DNA of 38,237 bases from Pseudomonadota bacterium (GTDB taxonomy: Bacteria; Desulfobacterota; Desulfovibrionia; Desulfovibrionales; Desulfovibrionaceae): positions 1 to 38,237 of the forward strand of contig JAHIUD010000028.1 in NCBI GenBank assembly GCA_018817515.1, in the 5' to 3' direction. Below, one piece after another: positions 7,644 through 15,581 of the stretch (positions within the stretch are counted from its first letter, which is position 1; every line of letters starts with the position of its first letter). Under the pieces are notes generated by a model, which saw only the letters and a program-made list of their open reading frames with translations, ran no database searches and was not told the origin of the DNA. The position numbers and the translations under genes are program-made.

Positions 7644-7664
7644 TGCCAAACTGTATGGTTGGCA
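7644..7664. promoter_or_regulatory. Inverted repeat upstream of the sigma-54 promoter
   Basis: TGCCAAAC-TGTAT-GGTTGGCA: 8-base arms with 7 of 8 paired and a 5-base centre, about 40-60 bases upstream of the predicted sigma-54 start. It could be an activator or repressor site; the regulator is unknown. Confidence 0.4.
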
Positions 7665-7785
7665 AAAGCCAAGGCGTTGCGGACGACGTTCTTGCGCAAC
7701 CTGCTGCACATATCTGGGCAGAAATTTGCACAAGATTGGGTCGCTTGCAGACCCCAAGAGGCAGCGGTTTTGTGGGCAAAACGGC

Positions 7786-7814
7786 TTGACGTTTCGGGGG
7801 GACTCTGGAATACA
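7786..7814 (+). promoter_or_regulatory. Candidate sigma-70 promoter of the dsr operon
   Basis: TTGACG (7786-7791, 5/6), 17-base spacer, AATACA (7809-7814, weak -10, 3/6). The start would be near 7821, giving a leader of about 110 bases before the first gene at 7931. A weak -10 is compatible with a regulated promoter. Confidence 0.45.
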
Positions 7815-7826
7815 ACCCGTGGGGCA

Positions 7827-7844
7827 TTGTTCGCATTTTCACAA
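7827..7844. promoter_or_regulatory. Rex-like operator ahead of the dsr operon
   Basis: TTGT-TCG-CATT-TTCACAA fits the redox repressor Rex pattern TTGTGAA-N4-TTCACAA at 11 of 14 positions; the right half is perfect. It lies just after the predicted transcription start, where a repressor would block initiation. Rex is known to control sulfate-reduction genes in Desulfovibrio in response to NADH/NAD+. The assignment here is by motif only. Confidence 0.4.
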
Positions 7845-7930
7845 TATTTGCGTGGGCGTTCAGTCGGCTGCTTCCATGGTGGAGAAGCCAGACGGGCGTC
7901 CTCTTTTCCGGTCAAACCGGCGGGGGCTGA

Positions 7931-8458
7931 ATGGGGCTTGAGCAGAAGATAACGCAGCGCTCGGAAGAGCTGGCCGAAAAATGGGCCAGTTTCATTCTGG
8001 GCACCTACCCGCCCGAGACCCAGGCGGTGTGGAAAGCCAATCGCGAGATCTTCTCCAATCCCGTGGGCCACGCCATCCGTACCACCGCCTCGGAGCTCAT
8101 CCCCCTTTTAGTGGCCTGGAACGACGCCGAGGCCGTTGCCGCGGCGCTGACCAAGCTGGTGAAAATCCGCGCGGTGCAGGACTTTGCGCCCAGCCAGGCG
8201 CTCTCCTTCGTCTTTTTGTTCAAGAAGCTACTGCGCCAGGAATTCATGAAGGAGCTGGCCGCCCAGGGCGCTCTGGAGGAACTCCTGGCTTTCGAGACCC
8301 GGGTGGACAACCTGGCGGTCATTGCCTTTGACCTCTACGTGTCAGCGCGCGACCAGGTGCAGCGCATGCGCGTGGAGGAGGTCAAGCGTGCGCACACGAA
8401 CATCGTGCGCCGGGCCAACCTGATGCGTTCGGACGTTACGGCTCAAAAGGCCGAGTGA
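7931..8458 (+). CDS. RsbRD N-terminal-like domain protein, first gene of the dsr operon
   Basis: 175 aa, all helical, matching the RsbRD-N type of non-haem globin-like sensor domain. The beginning (LAEKWASFILGTYP, then WKANREIFSNPVGHAI) and VDNLAVIAFDLYVSARDQV near the end are typical. There is no STAS or kinase domain attached, so it is a free-standing sensor or adaptor. The ATG at 7931 has only a weak GGGGG stretch ahead of it. It lies 74 bases upstream of dsrM on the same strand, behind the same promoter region, which suggests co-transcription and a role in regulating or assembling the DsrMKJOP complex. No ligand can be told from sequence. Confidence 0.78.
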   Translation: MGLEQKITQRSEELAEKWASFILGTYPPETQAVWKANREIFSNPVGHAIRTTASELIPLLVAWNDAEAVAAALTKLVKIRAVQDFAPSQALSFVFLFKKLLRQEFMKELAAQGALEELLAFETRVDNLAVIAFDLYVSARDQVQRMRVEEVKRAHTNIVRRANLMRSDVTAQKAE

Positions 8459-8532
8459 TTTCTCATGGTGGGTGCGATGACCGGTCCGCTTGCGGAGCCG
8501 GGTCGGCCAAACAACAAGCGAGGTGACGGCTG

Positions 8533-9555
8533 ATGAAAGCGATCTATTCCCTCATTCTGGTCCTGGCCCTGGTGGTGATCGCCACGCTGGGCGCGGGCGC
8601 GGCAAAGATGCAGACCATCTTCGCGTACTGCGTTCCCGGCACGGCATTCATCATCTTTGTGGTCGGGTTCGTGGCCAAGGTCATCGGTTGGGCAAAGAGC
8701 CCAGTGCCCTTCCGCATCCCCACCACCGGCGGCCAGCAGCAGTCGTTTGACTGGATTCCGCAGAACAAGTGGGACAACCCCTCCACCGGCCCGCAGACGG
8801 CCATGCGCATGCTTCTTGAGATCGTGACCTTCCGGTCGTTGTTCCGCAACACCAAGGTCGTGCTCAAGCACGACGAGGGCAAGAACCCCATCGTGGCCTA
8901 CGTGTCGAACAAGTGGCTGTGGCTCTTCGCCATCCTGTTCCACTACAGCTTTTTGATCATCGTGGTGCGCCACATGCGCCTGTTCCTGCAGCCGGTTCCG
9001 CAGGTCATCGTCGCCGTGGAGTTCGTGGACAGCCTTTTCCAGATCTACGCGCCCACCCTCTACCAGACCGACCTGCTCATCCTGGCCGGCGCCGGCTTCC
9101 TGCTTGCGCGCCGCCTGTTTGACGCCCGCCTGCGCTACATCTCGCTCGTCAACGACTACTTCCCGCTGTTCCTGATCCTCGCCATCGCGCTCTCCGGCAT
9201 GTACATGCGCTACATCGCCAAGGTCGACGTCATGGCCATCAAGGACGTCGTCATGGGACTCACCACCTTCCACTTCAAGGCCCCGGTGGGCGTGGACGTC
9301 AGCTTCTACGTGCACCTGTTCCTGGTCAGCACGCTGCTGGTGTACTTCCCCTTCAGCAAGCTGATGCACCTGGGCGGCGTGTTCCTCTCGCCCACGCGCA
9401 ACCTGCCCAACGACACGCGCATGCACCACCACGAGAACCCGTGGAACAATCCCGCCATCAAGCCCCACAGCTACGAGGCTTACGAGGATGAGTTCCGCGA
9501 GCCCATGTTCGAGGCCGGATTGCCCCTGGAGAAGAACCCGGAGGAAGCCGCCTAG
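8533..9555 (+). CDS. dsrM: DsrM, membrane b-type cytochrome subunit of the Dsr complex
   Basis: 340 aa integral membrane protein of the NarI-like cytochrome b family. Hydrophobic helices are visible at about 4-24, 31-53, 128-150, 175-195, 205-228 and 255-275, with His residues in helices (for example LFHYSFLIIVVRHMRLF) that can ligate two haems b. In sulfate reducers DsrM exchanges electrons with menaquinol and passes them to DsrK, which serves the cytoplasmic DsrC trisulfide. The ATG at 8533 follows GAGGTGA at 8519-8525. It is followed by dsrK after 58 bases. Confidence 0.95.
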   Translation: MKAIYSLILVLALVVIATLGAGAAKMQTIFAYCVPGTAFIIFVVGFVAKVIGWAKSPVPFRIPTTGGQQQSFDWIPQNKWDNPSTGPQTAMRMLLEIVTFRSLFRNTKVVLKHDEGKNPIVAYVSNKWLWLFAILFHYSFLIIVVRHMRLFLQPVPQVIVAVEFVDSLFQIYAPTLYQTDLLILAGAGFLLARRLFDARLRYISLVNDYFPLFLILAIALSGMYMRYIAKVDVMAIKDVVMGLTTFHFKAPVGVDVSFYVHLFLVSTLLVYFPFSKLMHLGGVFLSPTRNLPNDTRMHHHENPWNNPAIKPHSYEAYEDEFREPMFEAGLPLEKNPEEAA

Positions 9556-9613
9556 TCAAGGCGCACGCACCACGGGCCTAACAAGCACGAAACTTTTTCC
9601 GTGAGGAGAAGAC

Positions 9614-11248
9614 ATGGCGAAGATACTGAAACCCGATGAAATGCTCAGGAGCATCAACTACACCCCGCCGGCCACCGGCTGGATGGAGACGCCCAATGAC
9701 CTGAGCCCCGGCCGCTTTGCCTATCCGGCCAAGCTGGATAAGATGGAGTATCTGATTCACGAGATTCCAGGCCAGTTCGGCAACCCGCGCACCTGGAACC
9801 CCACCGATCCCGACTGGCAGTTGCCGAGCAACTGGAAGGAGATCGTGGTCAACGGCTTCCGTGAGCGACTGGGCAAGTACCGCTCGCTCAAGGTGTTCAT
9901 GGACATCTGCGTGCGCTGCGGCGCCTGCGCCGACAAATGCCACTTCTTCATCGGTGGCGGCGACCCCAAGAACATGCCGGTGCTGCGAGCCGAGCTCATG
10001 CGCTCCATCTACCGCGGCGAGTTCACCCTGGCCGGCAAGATCCTGGGCAAGCTCACCGGCGCCCGGGTCATGGAAGAAGAAGTCCTGCGCGAGTGGTTCC
10101 TCTACTTCTACCAGTGCACCGAGTGCCGCCGCTGCTCGCTCTACTGCCCCTACGGCATCGACACCGCCGAAGTGACCATGATGGCGCGTGAGCTTCTGCA
10201 CCTGGTCGGCATCAACATCAACTGGATCATGGAGCCGGTGGCCAACTGCACCCGCACCGGCAACCACCTGGGCATCCAGCCCCATGCCTTCAAGGACATC
10301 GTCGAGTTCATGGTCGACGACATCGAGACCATCACCGGCAAGCGCCTCAATGTCCCGCTGAACGAGAAGGGCCACGAGGTCATCTTCATCACCCCCTCGG
10401 GCGATGTCTTCGCCGATCCGGGCATCTACACCTTCATGGGCTACCTGATGCTCTTCGACGCCATCGGGCTGGACTACACGCTGTCCACCTACGCGAGTGA
10501 GGGCGGCAACTTCGGTCTGTTCACCAGCGCCGACACCATGAAGGCCCTGAACGGCAAGATGTACGCCGAGGCCAACCGCCTGGGCGCCAAGTGGATCCTG
10601 GGCGGCGAGTGCGGGCACATGTGGCGCGTCATCAACCAGTACATGGACACCATGAACGGCTCCCTGCAGGGTCCGCAGATGCAGACCCCGGTCAGCCCCA
10701 TCACCGGCACGGTGTTCGCGAACGCCAAGCAGACCAAGATGGTGCACATCGCCGAGTTCACCGCCGACCTCATCAAGCACGGCAAGCTGAACCTCGACCC
10801 CAGCCGCAACTCGGACATCATCGCCACCTTCCACGACTCCTGCAACCCGGCGCGCGCCATGGGCATGTTCGATGAGCCCCGCTACGTGCTGAAAAACGTG
10901 GTCGAGAACTTCCACGAGATGCCCCAGGGCACCATCCGCGAGCAGACCTTCTGCTGCGCTGGCGGCTCGGGTCTGAACACCGACGAGATCATGGACATCC
11001 GCATGCGCGGCGGCCTGCCCCGCGGCAACGCGCTGTCCTACGTGCAGGAAAAGCACGGGGTGAACACCATGGCCTGCGTCTGCGCCATCGACCGCGCCAC
11101 CCTGATCCCGCTCGCCGACTACTGGGCCCCGGGCGTCAAGATCACCGGCCTGCACGAGCTGGTGGCCAACGCCCTGATCCTCGACGGCGAGATAGAGCGC
11201 ACCGTGAACCTTCGCCAGGAACCCCTGCCGGGCTTTGAGGAGGAATAG
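9614..11248 (+). CDS. dsrK: DsrK, HdrD-like Fe-S catalytic subunit of the Dsr complex
   Basis: 544 aa cytoplasmic-facing subunit. Two [4Fe-4S] ferredoxin motifs are at C99-C102-C105-C109 (CVRCGACADKC) and C168-C171-C174-C178 (CTECRRCSLYC). CCG-type cysteine-rich motifs follow (GGECGH near 330 and CCAGGSG near 450), which in HdrD hold the noncubane [4Fe-4S] cluster that cleaves disulfides. DsrK is proposed to reduce the DsrC trisulfide made by DsrAB, closing the sulfite-reduction cycle. GAGGAGAAG at 9602-9610 sets the ATG at 9614. The stop at 11246-11248 is one base before dsrJ. Confidence 0.96.
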   Translation: MAKILKPDEMLRSINYTPPATGWMETPNDLSPGRFAYPAKLDKMEYLIHEIPGQFGNPRTWNPTDPDWQLPSNWKEIVVNGFRERLGKYRSLKVFMDICVRCGACADKCHFFIGGGDPKNMPVLRAELMRSIYRGEFTLAGKILGKLTGARVMEEEVLREWFLYFYQCTECRRCSLYCPYGIDTAEVTMMARELLHLVGININWIMEPVANCTRTGNHLGIQPHAFKDIVEFMVDDIETITGKRLNVPLNEKGHEVIFITPSGDVFADPGIYTFMGYLMLFDAIGLDYTLSTYASEGGNFGLFTSADTMKALNGKMYAEANRLGAKWILGGECGHMWRVINQYMDTMNGSLQGPQMQTPVSPITGTVFANAKQTKMVHIAEFTADLIKHGKLNLDPSRNSDIIATFHDSCNPARAMGMFDEPRYVLKNVVENFHEMPQGTIREQTFCCAGGSGLNTDEIMDIRMRGGLPRGNALSYVQEKHGVNTMACVCAIDRATLIPLADYWAPGVKITGLHELVANALILDGEIERTVNLRQEPLPGFEEE

Positions 11249-11249
11249 A

Positions 11250-11639
11250 ATGAAACTCTACAACGGCGGCAAAATCATCACCGGCCTGGTGATCTTCCTG
11301 GGCATCTTCCTTACTCCGTTGGCCTACAACGCGGGTAAGGCGGCATACTCCCAGCCCAAGCTCAAGATGCCTGAGATCGAGAAAGAGTGCATCGAGAGCA
11401 AGGAAACCATGCGCACCAAGCACATGCAGATCCTCAACGAATGGCGCGACTCCGCCCTGCGAGACGGCAAGCGCGTCTACGTGAACAGCAAGGGCAAAGA
11501 GTTCGAAATGAGCCTGCAGAAGACCTGCATGAAGTGCCATACCAACAAGGCGGAGTTCTGCGACAAGTGTCACAATGACGCTGCGGTCACCCCCTACTGT
11601 TGGGATTGCCACATCCAGCCGGAGGGGTTGAAGAAATGA
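11250..11639 (+). CDS. dsrJ: DsrJ, triheme cytochrome c subunit
   Basis: 129 aa. ATG 11250 follows GAGGAGG (11237-11243), which overlaps the end of dsrK. An uncleaved-looking N-terminal helix (about 8-26) anchors it in the membrane, and the C-terminal half carries exactly three CxxCH haem-binding motifs (CMKCH, CDKCH, CWDCH). DsrJ is the periplasmic triheme cytochrome c of DsrMKJOP; one haem in characterised homologues has unusual His/Cys ligation. The last four bases overlap dsrO (ATGA), showing tight translational coupling. Confidence 0.95.
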   Translation: MKLYNGGKIITGLVIFLGIFLTPLAYNAGKAAYSQPKLKMPEIEKECIESKETMRTKHMQILNEWRDSALRDGKRVYVNSKGKEFEMSLQKTCMKCHTNKAEFCDKCHNDAAVTPYCWDCHIQPEGLKK

Positions 11640-12406
11640 ACCACACCAGAAGAAACTTCCTGAAGTTCGCGGGCCTCACCGCTGCCGGGCTTTGCGTTGC
11701 CTCCGCCGGGAGCGTCATCGCGGCTGGAGCGGGCGCAACCGAGAAGGTCAGCGAAAAGGCGCTCAAGGCAAAACGCTGGGCCATGGTCATCGACACCAAG
11801 AAGGTCGGCACCAAGGAAGCCATCGAACCCCTGGTCAAGGCCTGCCACGCCTGGCACAACGTGCCGGACATCCCGGGCAAGCAGGACGTCAAGTGGATCT
11901 GGGCTGCCAAGTTCGACGAGTCCTTTGACCAGCCCAACAACTTCATGGACGAGAGCCTGGAGAAGCGCGAGTTCGCCCTTCTGTGCAACCACTGCACCAA
12001 CGCTCCCTGCGTCCGCGTCTGCCCCACCCAGGCCACCTACAAGCGCCCGGACGGCATCGTGGCCATGGACTACCACCGCTGCATCGGCTGCCGCTACTGC
12101 ATGGCCGCCTGCCCGTACGGCTCGCGCAGCTTCAACTTCATGGAGCCGCGCCTGCACCTTGACCTGGAAAAGCTGAACAAGAGCTTCCCCACCCGCATGC
12201 GCGGCGTGGTCGAGAAGTGCAACTTCTGCGTGGACCGCTTGGCCGACGGCAAGCAGCCCGCCTGTGTTGAAGCCTCTCAGGGCGCGCTGGTCTTCGGCGA
12301 CCTCTCCGATCCGGCCAGCGAAGTGCGCAAGGTCCTGCGCGAGCACTACACCATCCGGCGCAGGCCGGCGCTCGGCACCGAACCGGGCGTCTACTACATC
12401 ATCTAG
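11636..12406 (+). CDS. dsrO: DsrO, periplasmic ferredoxin-like Fe-S subunit
   Basis: 256 aa. ATG 11636 overlaps the dsrJ stop by four bases and begins a twin-arginine signal (RRNFLKF at 5-11 with hydrophobic core to about 35), so the folded Fe-S protein is exported by Tat. Cysteine motifs of the NrfC/HybA type follow: CNHCTNAPCVRVC, CIGCRYCMAAC and CNFCVDRL...PAC, enough for several [4Fe-4S] clusters. It should carry electrons between DsrP and DsrJ on the periplasmic side. The DsrP gene starts nine bases after the stop. Confidence 0.95.
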   Translation: MNHTRRNFLKFAGLTAAGLCVASAGSVIAAGAGATEKVSEKALKAKRWAMVIDTKKVGTKEAIEPLVKACHAWHNVPDIPGKQDVKWIWAAKFDESFDQPNNFMDESLEKREFALLCNHCTNAPCVRVCPTQATYKRPDGIVAMDYHRCIGCRYCMAACPYGSRSFNFMEPRLHLDLEKLNKSFPTRMRGVVEKCNFCVDRLADGKQPACVEASQGALVFGDLSDPASEVRKVLREHYTIRRRPALGTEPGVYYII

Positions 12407-12415
12407 GGGGCGGAC

Positions 12416-13603
12416 ATGCTCGAAAAAGCACTTAAAGGCAGCACCAAATACTATGTCTGGGTCGGGTTCCTGCTCCTGATCATCCTGGGGGCCTCCGGCG
12501 TCTACCTGATGCAGTTGATGCAGGGCCTCACCATCACCGGCATGAGCCGCGACGTGTCCTGGGGCTTCTACATCGCCCAGTTCACCTACCTGGTCGGTCT
12601 GGCCGCCTCCGGCGTCATGATCGTCCTGCCCTATTACTTCCACCACTACAAAAAGTTCAAAGACCTCGTGATCTTTGGCGAGTTCATGGCCATCGGCGCC
12701 GTGGTCATGTGCCTGGGCTTCATCGTGGTCGACATCGGCCAGCCCCAGCGCATGCTCAACGTGCTTTTGTACCCCACGCCCAACTCCATCCTGTTCTGGG
12801 ACATGGTCGTCCTAAACGGCTACCTGATCCTGAACATCCTGGTGGGTTGGACCTGCCTGGAGTGTGACCGCCAGCATCTGCCCCACCCCAAGTGGACCAA
12901 GACCCTGGCGTATGTCTCCATCGTGTGGGCGTTCTCCATCCACACCGTGACGGCGTTCCTGTACCAGGGCCTGCCCGGCCGCCACTACTGGCTCACCGCC
13001 ATCCTGGCCGCCCGCTTCCTGGCCAGCGCGTTCTGCTCCGGCCCGGCCATCCTGCTCCTGGTGATCATGCTCACCCAGAAGGTCACCACCTTCAAGGCCA
13101 ACGTCGAGGGCATCGCCACCCTGGCCAAGATCATCACCTACGCCATGTGCGTGAACGTGTTCTTCTTCCTCCTGGAAGTGTTCACGGCCTTCTACTCGGG
13201 CATCCCCGGCCACATGCACTCCATCGTCTACCTGTTCAAGGGCGTGCACGGCCACCACGAGCTGGTGCCCTTCATGTGGACGGCAGCGGTTCTGGGCATC
13301 GGCAGCCTGTGCCTGCTCATTCCGCCCAAGCTGCGCGACAACCTGAAGCTCCTGCCTTGGTCGCTGGCCATCCTGGTCATCGCCACCTGGATCGACAAGG
13401 GCCTTGGCCTCTTGATCGGCGGCTTCAACCCGACCCCGTTTGAGACCATCACTCCCTACTGGCCCACCGGCAAGGAGCTCATCGTCTCGCTCATGATCTA
13501 CGCCATCGGCGCGCTGGTCGTGACCGTGCTGTTCAAGATCGCCACCGACGTGAAGCAGGAGACCGGCGCTTCCCAGAAGCCCGCCGCCTCCGTCGAAGCT
13601 TAA
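12416..13603 (+). CDS. dsrP: DsrP, NrfD-family membrane quinone-interacting subunit
   Basis: 395 aa polytopic membrane protein of the NrfD/PsrC family with about ten helices (for example 16-36, 55-75, 90-110, 130-150, 160-185, 195-220, 235-260, 285-305, 315-335, 355-380). NrfD proteins bind quinone without haem; DsrP pairs with DsrO in the periplasmic half of the complex. It is the last gene of the operon. A strong terminator begins 25 bases after the stop. Confidence 0.95.
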   Translation: MLEKALKGSTKYYVWVGFLLLIILGASGVYLMQLMQGLTITGMSRDVSWGFYIAQFTYLVGLAASGVMIVLPYYFHHYKKFKDLVIFGEFMAIGAVVMCLGFIVVDIGQPQRMLNVLLYPTPNSILFWDMVVLNGYLILNILVGWTCLECDRQHLPHPKWTKTLAYVSIVWAFSIHTVTAFLYQGLPGRHYWLTAILAARFLASAFCSGPAILLLVIMLTQKVTTFKANVEGIATLAKIITYAMCVNVFFFLLEVFTAFYSGIPGHMHSIVYLFKGVHGHHELVPFMWTAAVLGIGSLCLLIPPKLRDNLKLLPWSLAILVIATWIDKGLGLLIGGFNPTPFETITPYWPTGKELIVSLMIYAIGALVVTVLFKIATDVKQETGASQKPAASVEA

Positions 13604-13628
13604 GCCCCGCTTCAGCCTCAGCAAAACG

Positions 13629-13658
13629 AAAGCGCCTCCGCAAGGGGGCGCTTTTTTT
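13629..13658 (+). terminator. Intrinsic terminator of the dsr operon
   Basis: Arms AAAGCGCCTCC (13629-13639) and GGGGGCGCTTT (13644-13654), an 11-bp stem with one G-T pair, a GCAA tetraloop and a seven-T tail (13652-13658). Confidence 0.93.
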
Positions 13659-13754
13659 GTGGGCTATGGCCGGGCACGCCAGGGTCAGGGCTCATTGCCG
13701 ACACCCTGTCAACCGGGTATTTCTGTCCTTTTTGCGGCCAATAATGGGTGTTCT

Positions 13755-13783
13755 TTGTCCAGGTCGGAAACCGGGGGTACAAT
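13755..13783 (+). promoter_or_regulatory. Candidate promoter of the Rhs toxin gene
   Basis: TTGTCC (13755-13760), 17-base spacer, TACAAT (13778-13783, 5/6). The predicted start near 13790 gives a 46-base leader to the ATG at 13836. Confidence 0.45.
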
Positions 13784-13835
13784 GGGCCATTTGCGACGGG
13801 CAGCCCGCCCGTTGCGCAACCGCAAGGAGACCCCC

Positions 13836-15107
13836 ATGCCCCAGGCCCCCCACCTTTTCCTCAAGCGCGACCAGCAGGGCCGTATTTCCGAGCGTGTTGT
13901 ACGCCTTGGCGACAGCGTTGACACCCGACGCTATGCCTACGACTCCGCTGGGCGACTCTCACGCGTCACCGACGGCTCCGGCGCGCTCAGCGAGTGCTAC
14001 ACTAACGACCACCAGGGCCGCAGGTTGGCTGACATCAACCCGCTGCGTTTACGGGGTGAACGGCGCTACACCTACCTCACGGACAACCGCCTGGGCCAGC
14101 CCGGAAACACCCAGTACGGGCACGACAAGGCTGGCATCCGCAACCTGAAGGTGGAAACCACCTCGAAGGGCCAAGCCGAAACCCACTACCACTTCGAGCC
14201 GAGCGGCCTGCTCATGTGCGTCGATCTGCCGGACGGACGCAAAATTCAATACCTCTACGATGAAAATGGCCAGCGCACCGAAAAGCGCGTCAACGGGCAG
14301 CTTGTGGAGGCCTTTCGCTGGCTGGACCCGCTACGGCTCTCGGAATTTCATGACGTCCACGAGTGGCGGATGTTCGCCTACTTGGAAGACCGGACCCCGG
14401 TGGGTCTGACCAACGGCGAGGACATGTACTTTATCCTTGCCGACCAGATCGGCACGCCGCTGGCCCTTGCCACCGCAGACGGCCATGTTGTACAGGCCAT
14501 GCAATACGACAGCTTCGGCAACCCCCTTCGGGGGTTTCAAGGGCCTGTGAGCCTGCCCATCGGCTTCGCGGGCGGGCTCTTTGATGCGGACACCGGCCTG
14601 ACGCGCTTCGTCTGGCGCGATTACGACGCCGACACCGGGCGCTTTACGGCGCTGGACCCGCTGGGCGCGAAGGGTGGCGACAAGGACTGGTATGGCTACT
14701 GCGTCGATGACCCGGTCAATCGGGTTGATGTGTGGGGGCTGGCGGGCGACCCGCTCTATGACTTCGGCGGTGAAGGGCGCACCCCGATCGATGGCCCGAA
14801 GTATGGGAACTACTGTGGCAAGAATTGGACCGGCGGCTGGAACCCTGACCTGCACGGGGGGATGCCTGGGCCGCTCCCATCAACTGACAGCGCAGACGAG
14901 AAGTGCCGCATTCACGATTTCTGCTACGGGGATTGCACCACCAACGAAGCCCCTGTCCAGTGCAAAGCTGATTGCGACGATACACTCGTACGAAACCTTG
15001 AGTCTCTGCCCAAGGATTCATCTCAGTGGGAGCTGCAGCCGCCACCCAGCAAAGAGGACCAGGCAGAGGCAATGCGAGATGGAGCTCTATGGTGGTTCGG
15101 AAAGTAG
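13836..15107 (+). CDS. Short Rhs-family protein with phospholipase A2-like C-terminal toxin domain
   Basis: 423 aa. ATG 13836 is chosen because AAGGAGA is 5-6 bases upstream and because the frame upstream to 13659 runs through a promoter and terminator. Residues 30-230 contain YD/Rhs repeats (YAYDSAGRLSRV, YLYDENGQR, YDSFGNP). Residues 244-302 are the Rhs core ending in DPLGAKGGDKDWYGY and the hallmark DPVNRVDVWGL. After the core, residues 303-423 are a separate domain with YCG (326-328), CRIHDFCYGDC with the His-Asp pair at 360-361, and a second Cys/Asp segment (CKADCDDTL). That is the Ca-loop, catalytic His-Asp and helix pattern of phospholipase A2. There is no N-terminal secretion domain, so it looks like a truncated or orphan polymorphic toxin tip. 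Confidence 0.85.
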   Translation: MPQAPHLFLKRDQQGRISERVVRLGDSVDTRRYAYDSAGRLSRVTDGSGALSECYTNDHQGRRLADINPLRLRGERRYTYLTDNRLGQPGNTQYGHDKAGIRNLKVETTSKGQAETHYHFEPSGLLMCVDLPDGRKIQYLYDENGQRTEKRVNGQLVEAFRWLDPLRLSEFHDVHEWRMFAYLEDRTPVGLTNGEDMYFILADQIGTPLALATADGHVVQAMQYDSFGNPLRGFQGPVSLPIGFAGGLFDADTGLTRFVWRDYDADTGRFTALDPLGAKGGDKDWYGYCVDDPVNRVDVWGLAGDPLYDFGGEGRTPIDGPKYGNYCGKNWTGGWNPDLHGGMPGPLPSTDSADEKCRIHDFCYGDCTTNEAPVQCKADCDDTLVRNLESLPKDSSQWELQPPPSKEDQAEAMRDGALWWFGK

Positions 15108-15109
15108 AC

Positions 15110-15406
15110 ATGAGCTGTACTGCACAGAATAGGCTGAGCCTGCTCCTGGGGGGGGCCGCCTTTCTTGCGGCGCTTATCCCTATGCACATGCCTTACCGAA
15201 TGTTCGGTCTGGACATGACAGGAACGGCAGGTGCGATTATCGGAAGGATGCCCTGGGCCGCATGTCTGCTCGGTTCTCTGTGTCTGCACAAGGGCCACGC
15301 TGCAAGGCCTTGGTGGTCGCTGCTTTCAGCGCCCCTCGCTTTTCCAAAAGCACTCGCGCTGACGCTTGCTTACGTCGCCTGGTCCATCGGCGGTTTCGCG
15401 CCATAG
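15110..15406 (+). CDS. Small membrane protein, probable immunity partner of the Rhs-PLA2 toxin
   Basis: 98 aa. ATG 15110 lies two bases after the toxin stop codon, typical of toxin/immunity pairs; GGAAAG at 15099-15104 could serve as ribosome site. Three hydrophobic stretches (about 8-25, 38-58, 68-95) predict an integral inner-membrane protein. I recognise no family. A membrane-resident immunity protein makes sense for a lipase toxin that attacks phospholipids, but this is inferred from position. An in-frame ATG at 15089 is an alternative start. A GC-rich hairpin follows at 15415. Confidence 0.7.
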   Translation: MSCTAQNRLSLLLGGAAFLAALIPMHMPYRMFGLDMTGTAGAIIGRMPWAACLLGSLCLHKGHAARPWWSLLSAPLAFPKALALTLAYVAWSIGGFAP

Positions 15407-15414
15407 CACATGCG

Positions 15415-15444
15415 CCCCGGCCCGGCCCCACCACCGGGCCGGGG
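15415..15444 (+). terminator. GC-rich hairpin after the immunity gene
   Basis: Perfect 11-bp arms CCCCGGCCCGG (15415-15425) and CCGGGCCGGGG (15434-15444), 8-base loop, followed by CTTTCATT. The weak T tract makes termination likely but not certain. Confidence 0.55.
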
Positions 15445-15450
15445 CTTTCA

Positions 15451-15530
15451 TTACGACACCGACACCGGGCGCTTCACGGCGCCCCCTCCTGCCAGTCGAT
15501 CCACTGGGCGCGAAGGGTGGCGACAAGGAC
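15451..15530 (+). pseudogene. Decayed second Rhs core fragment
   Basis: 15451-15481 is nearly identical to 14621-14651 (two differences in 31), encoding YDxDTGRFTA of the Rhs core. 15504-15530 is identical to 14661-14687, encoding LGAKGGDKD. In the intact gene these blocks are separated by 9 bases; here they are separated by 22 unrelated bases, which shifts the frame between them. This is a remnant of a second Rhs tip cassette, as expected where toxin tips are displaced by recombination at the conserved core. Confidence 0.8.
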
Positions 15531-15581
15531 GGCGACAACGAAACAACAACAACCAAGCGCCCTGGCCATTTTGGAGCGATC

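Larger units (their letters stand above)
7501..7930. other. Divergent regulatory region between the DUF2318 operon and the dsr operon
   Basis: 430 bases with no gene. It holds the sigma-54 promoter of the DUF2318 operon (minus strand), an inverted repeat that could bind its activator, and the candidate sigma-70 promoter and Rex-like operator of the dsr operon (plus strand). These are listed separately. Confidence 0.8.
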
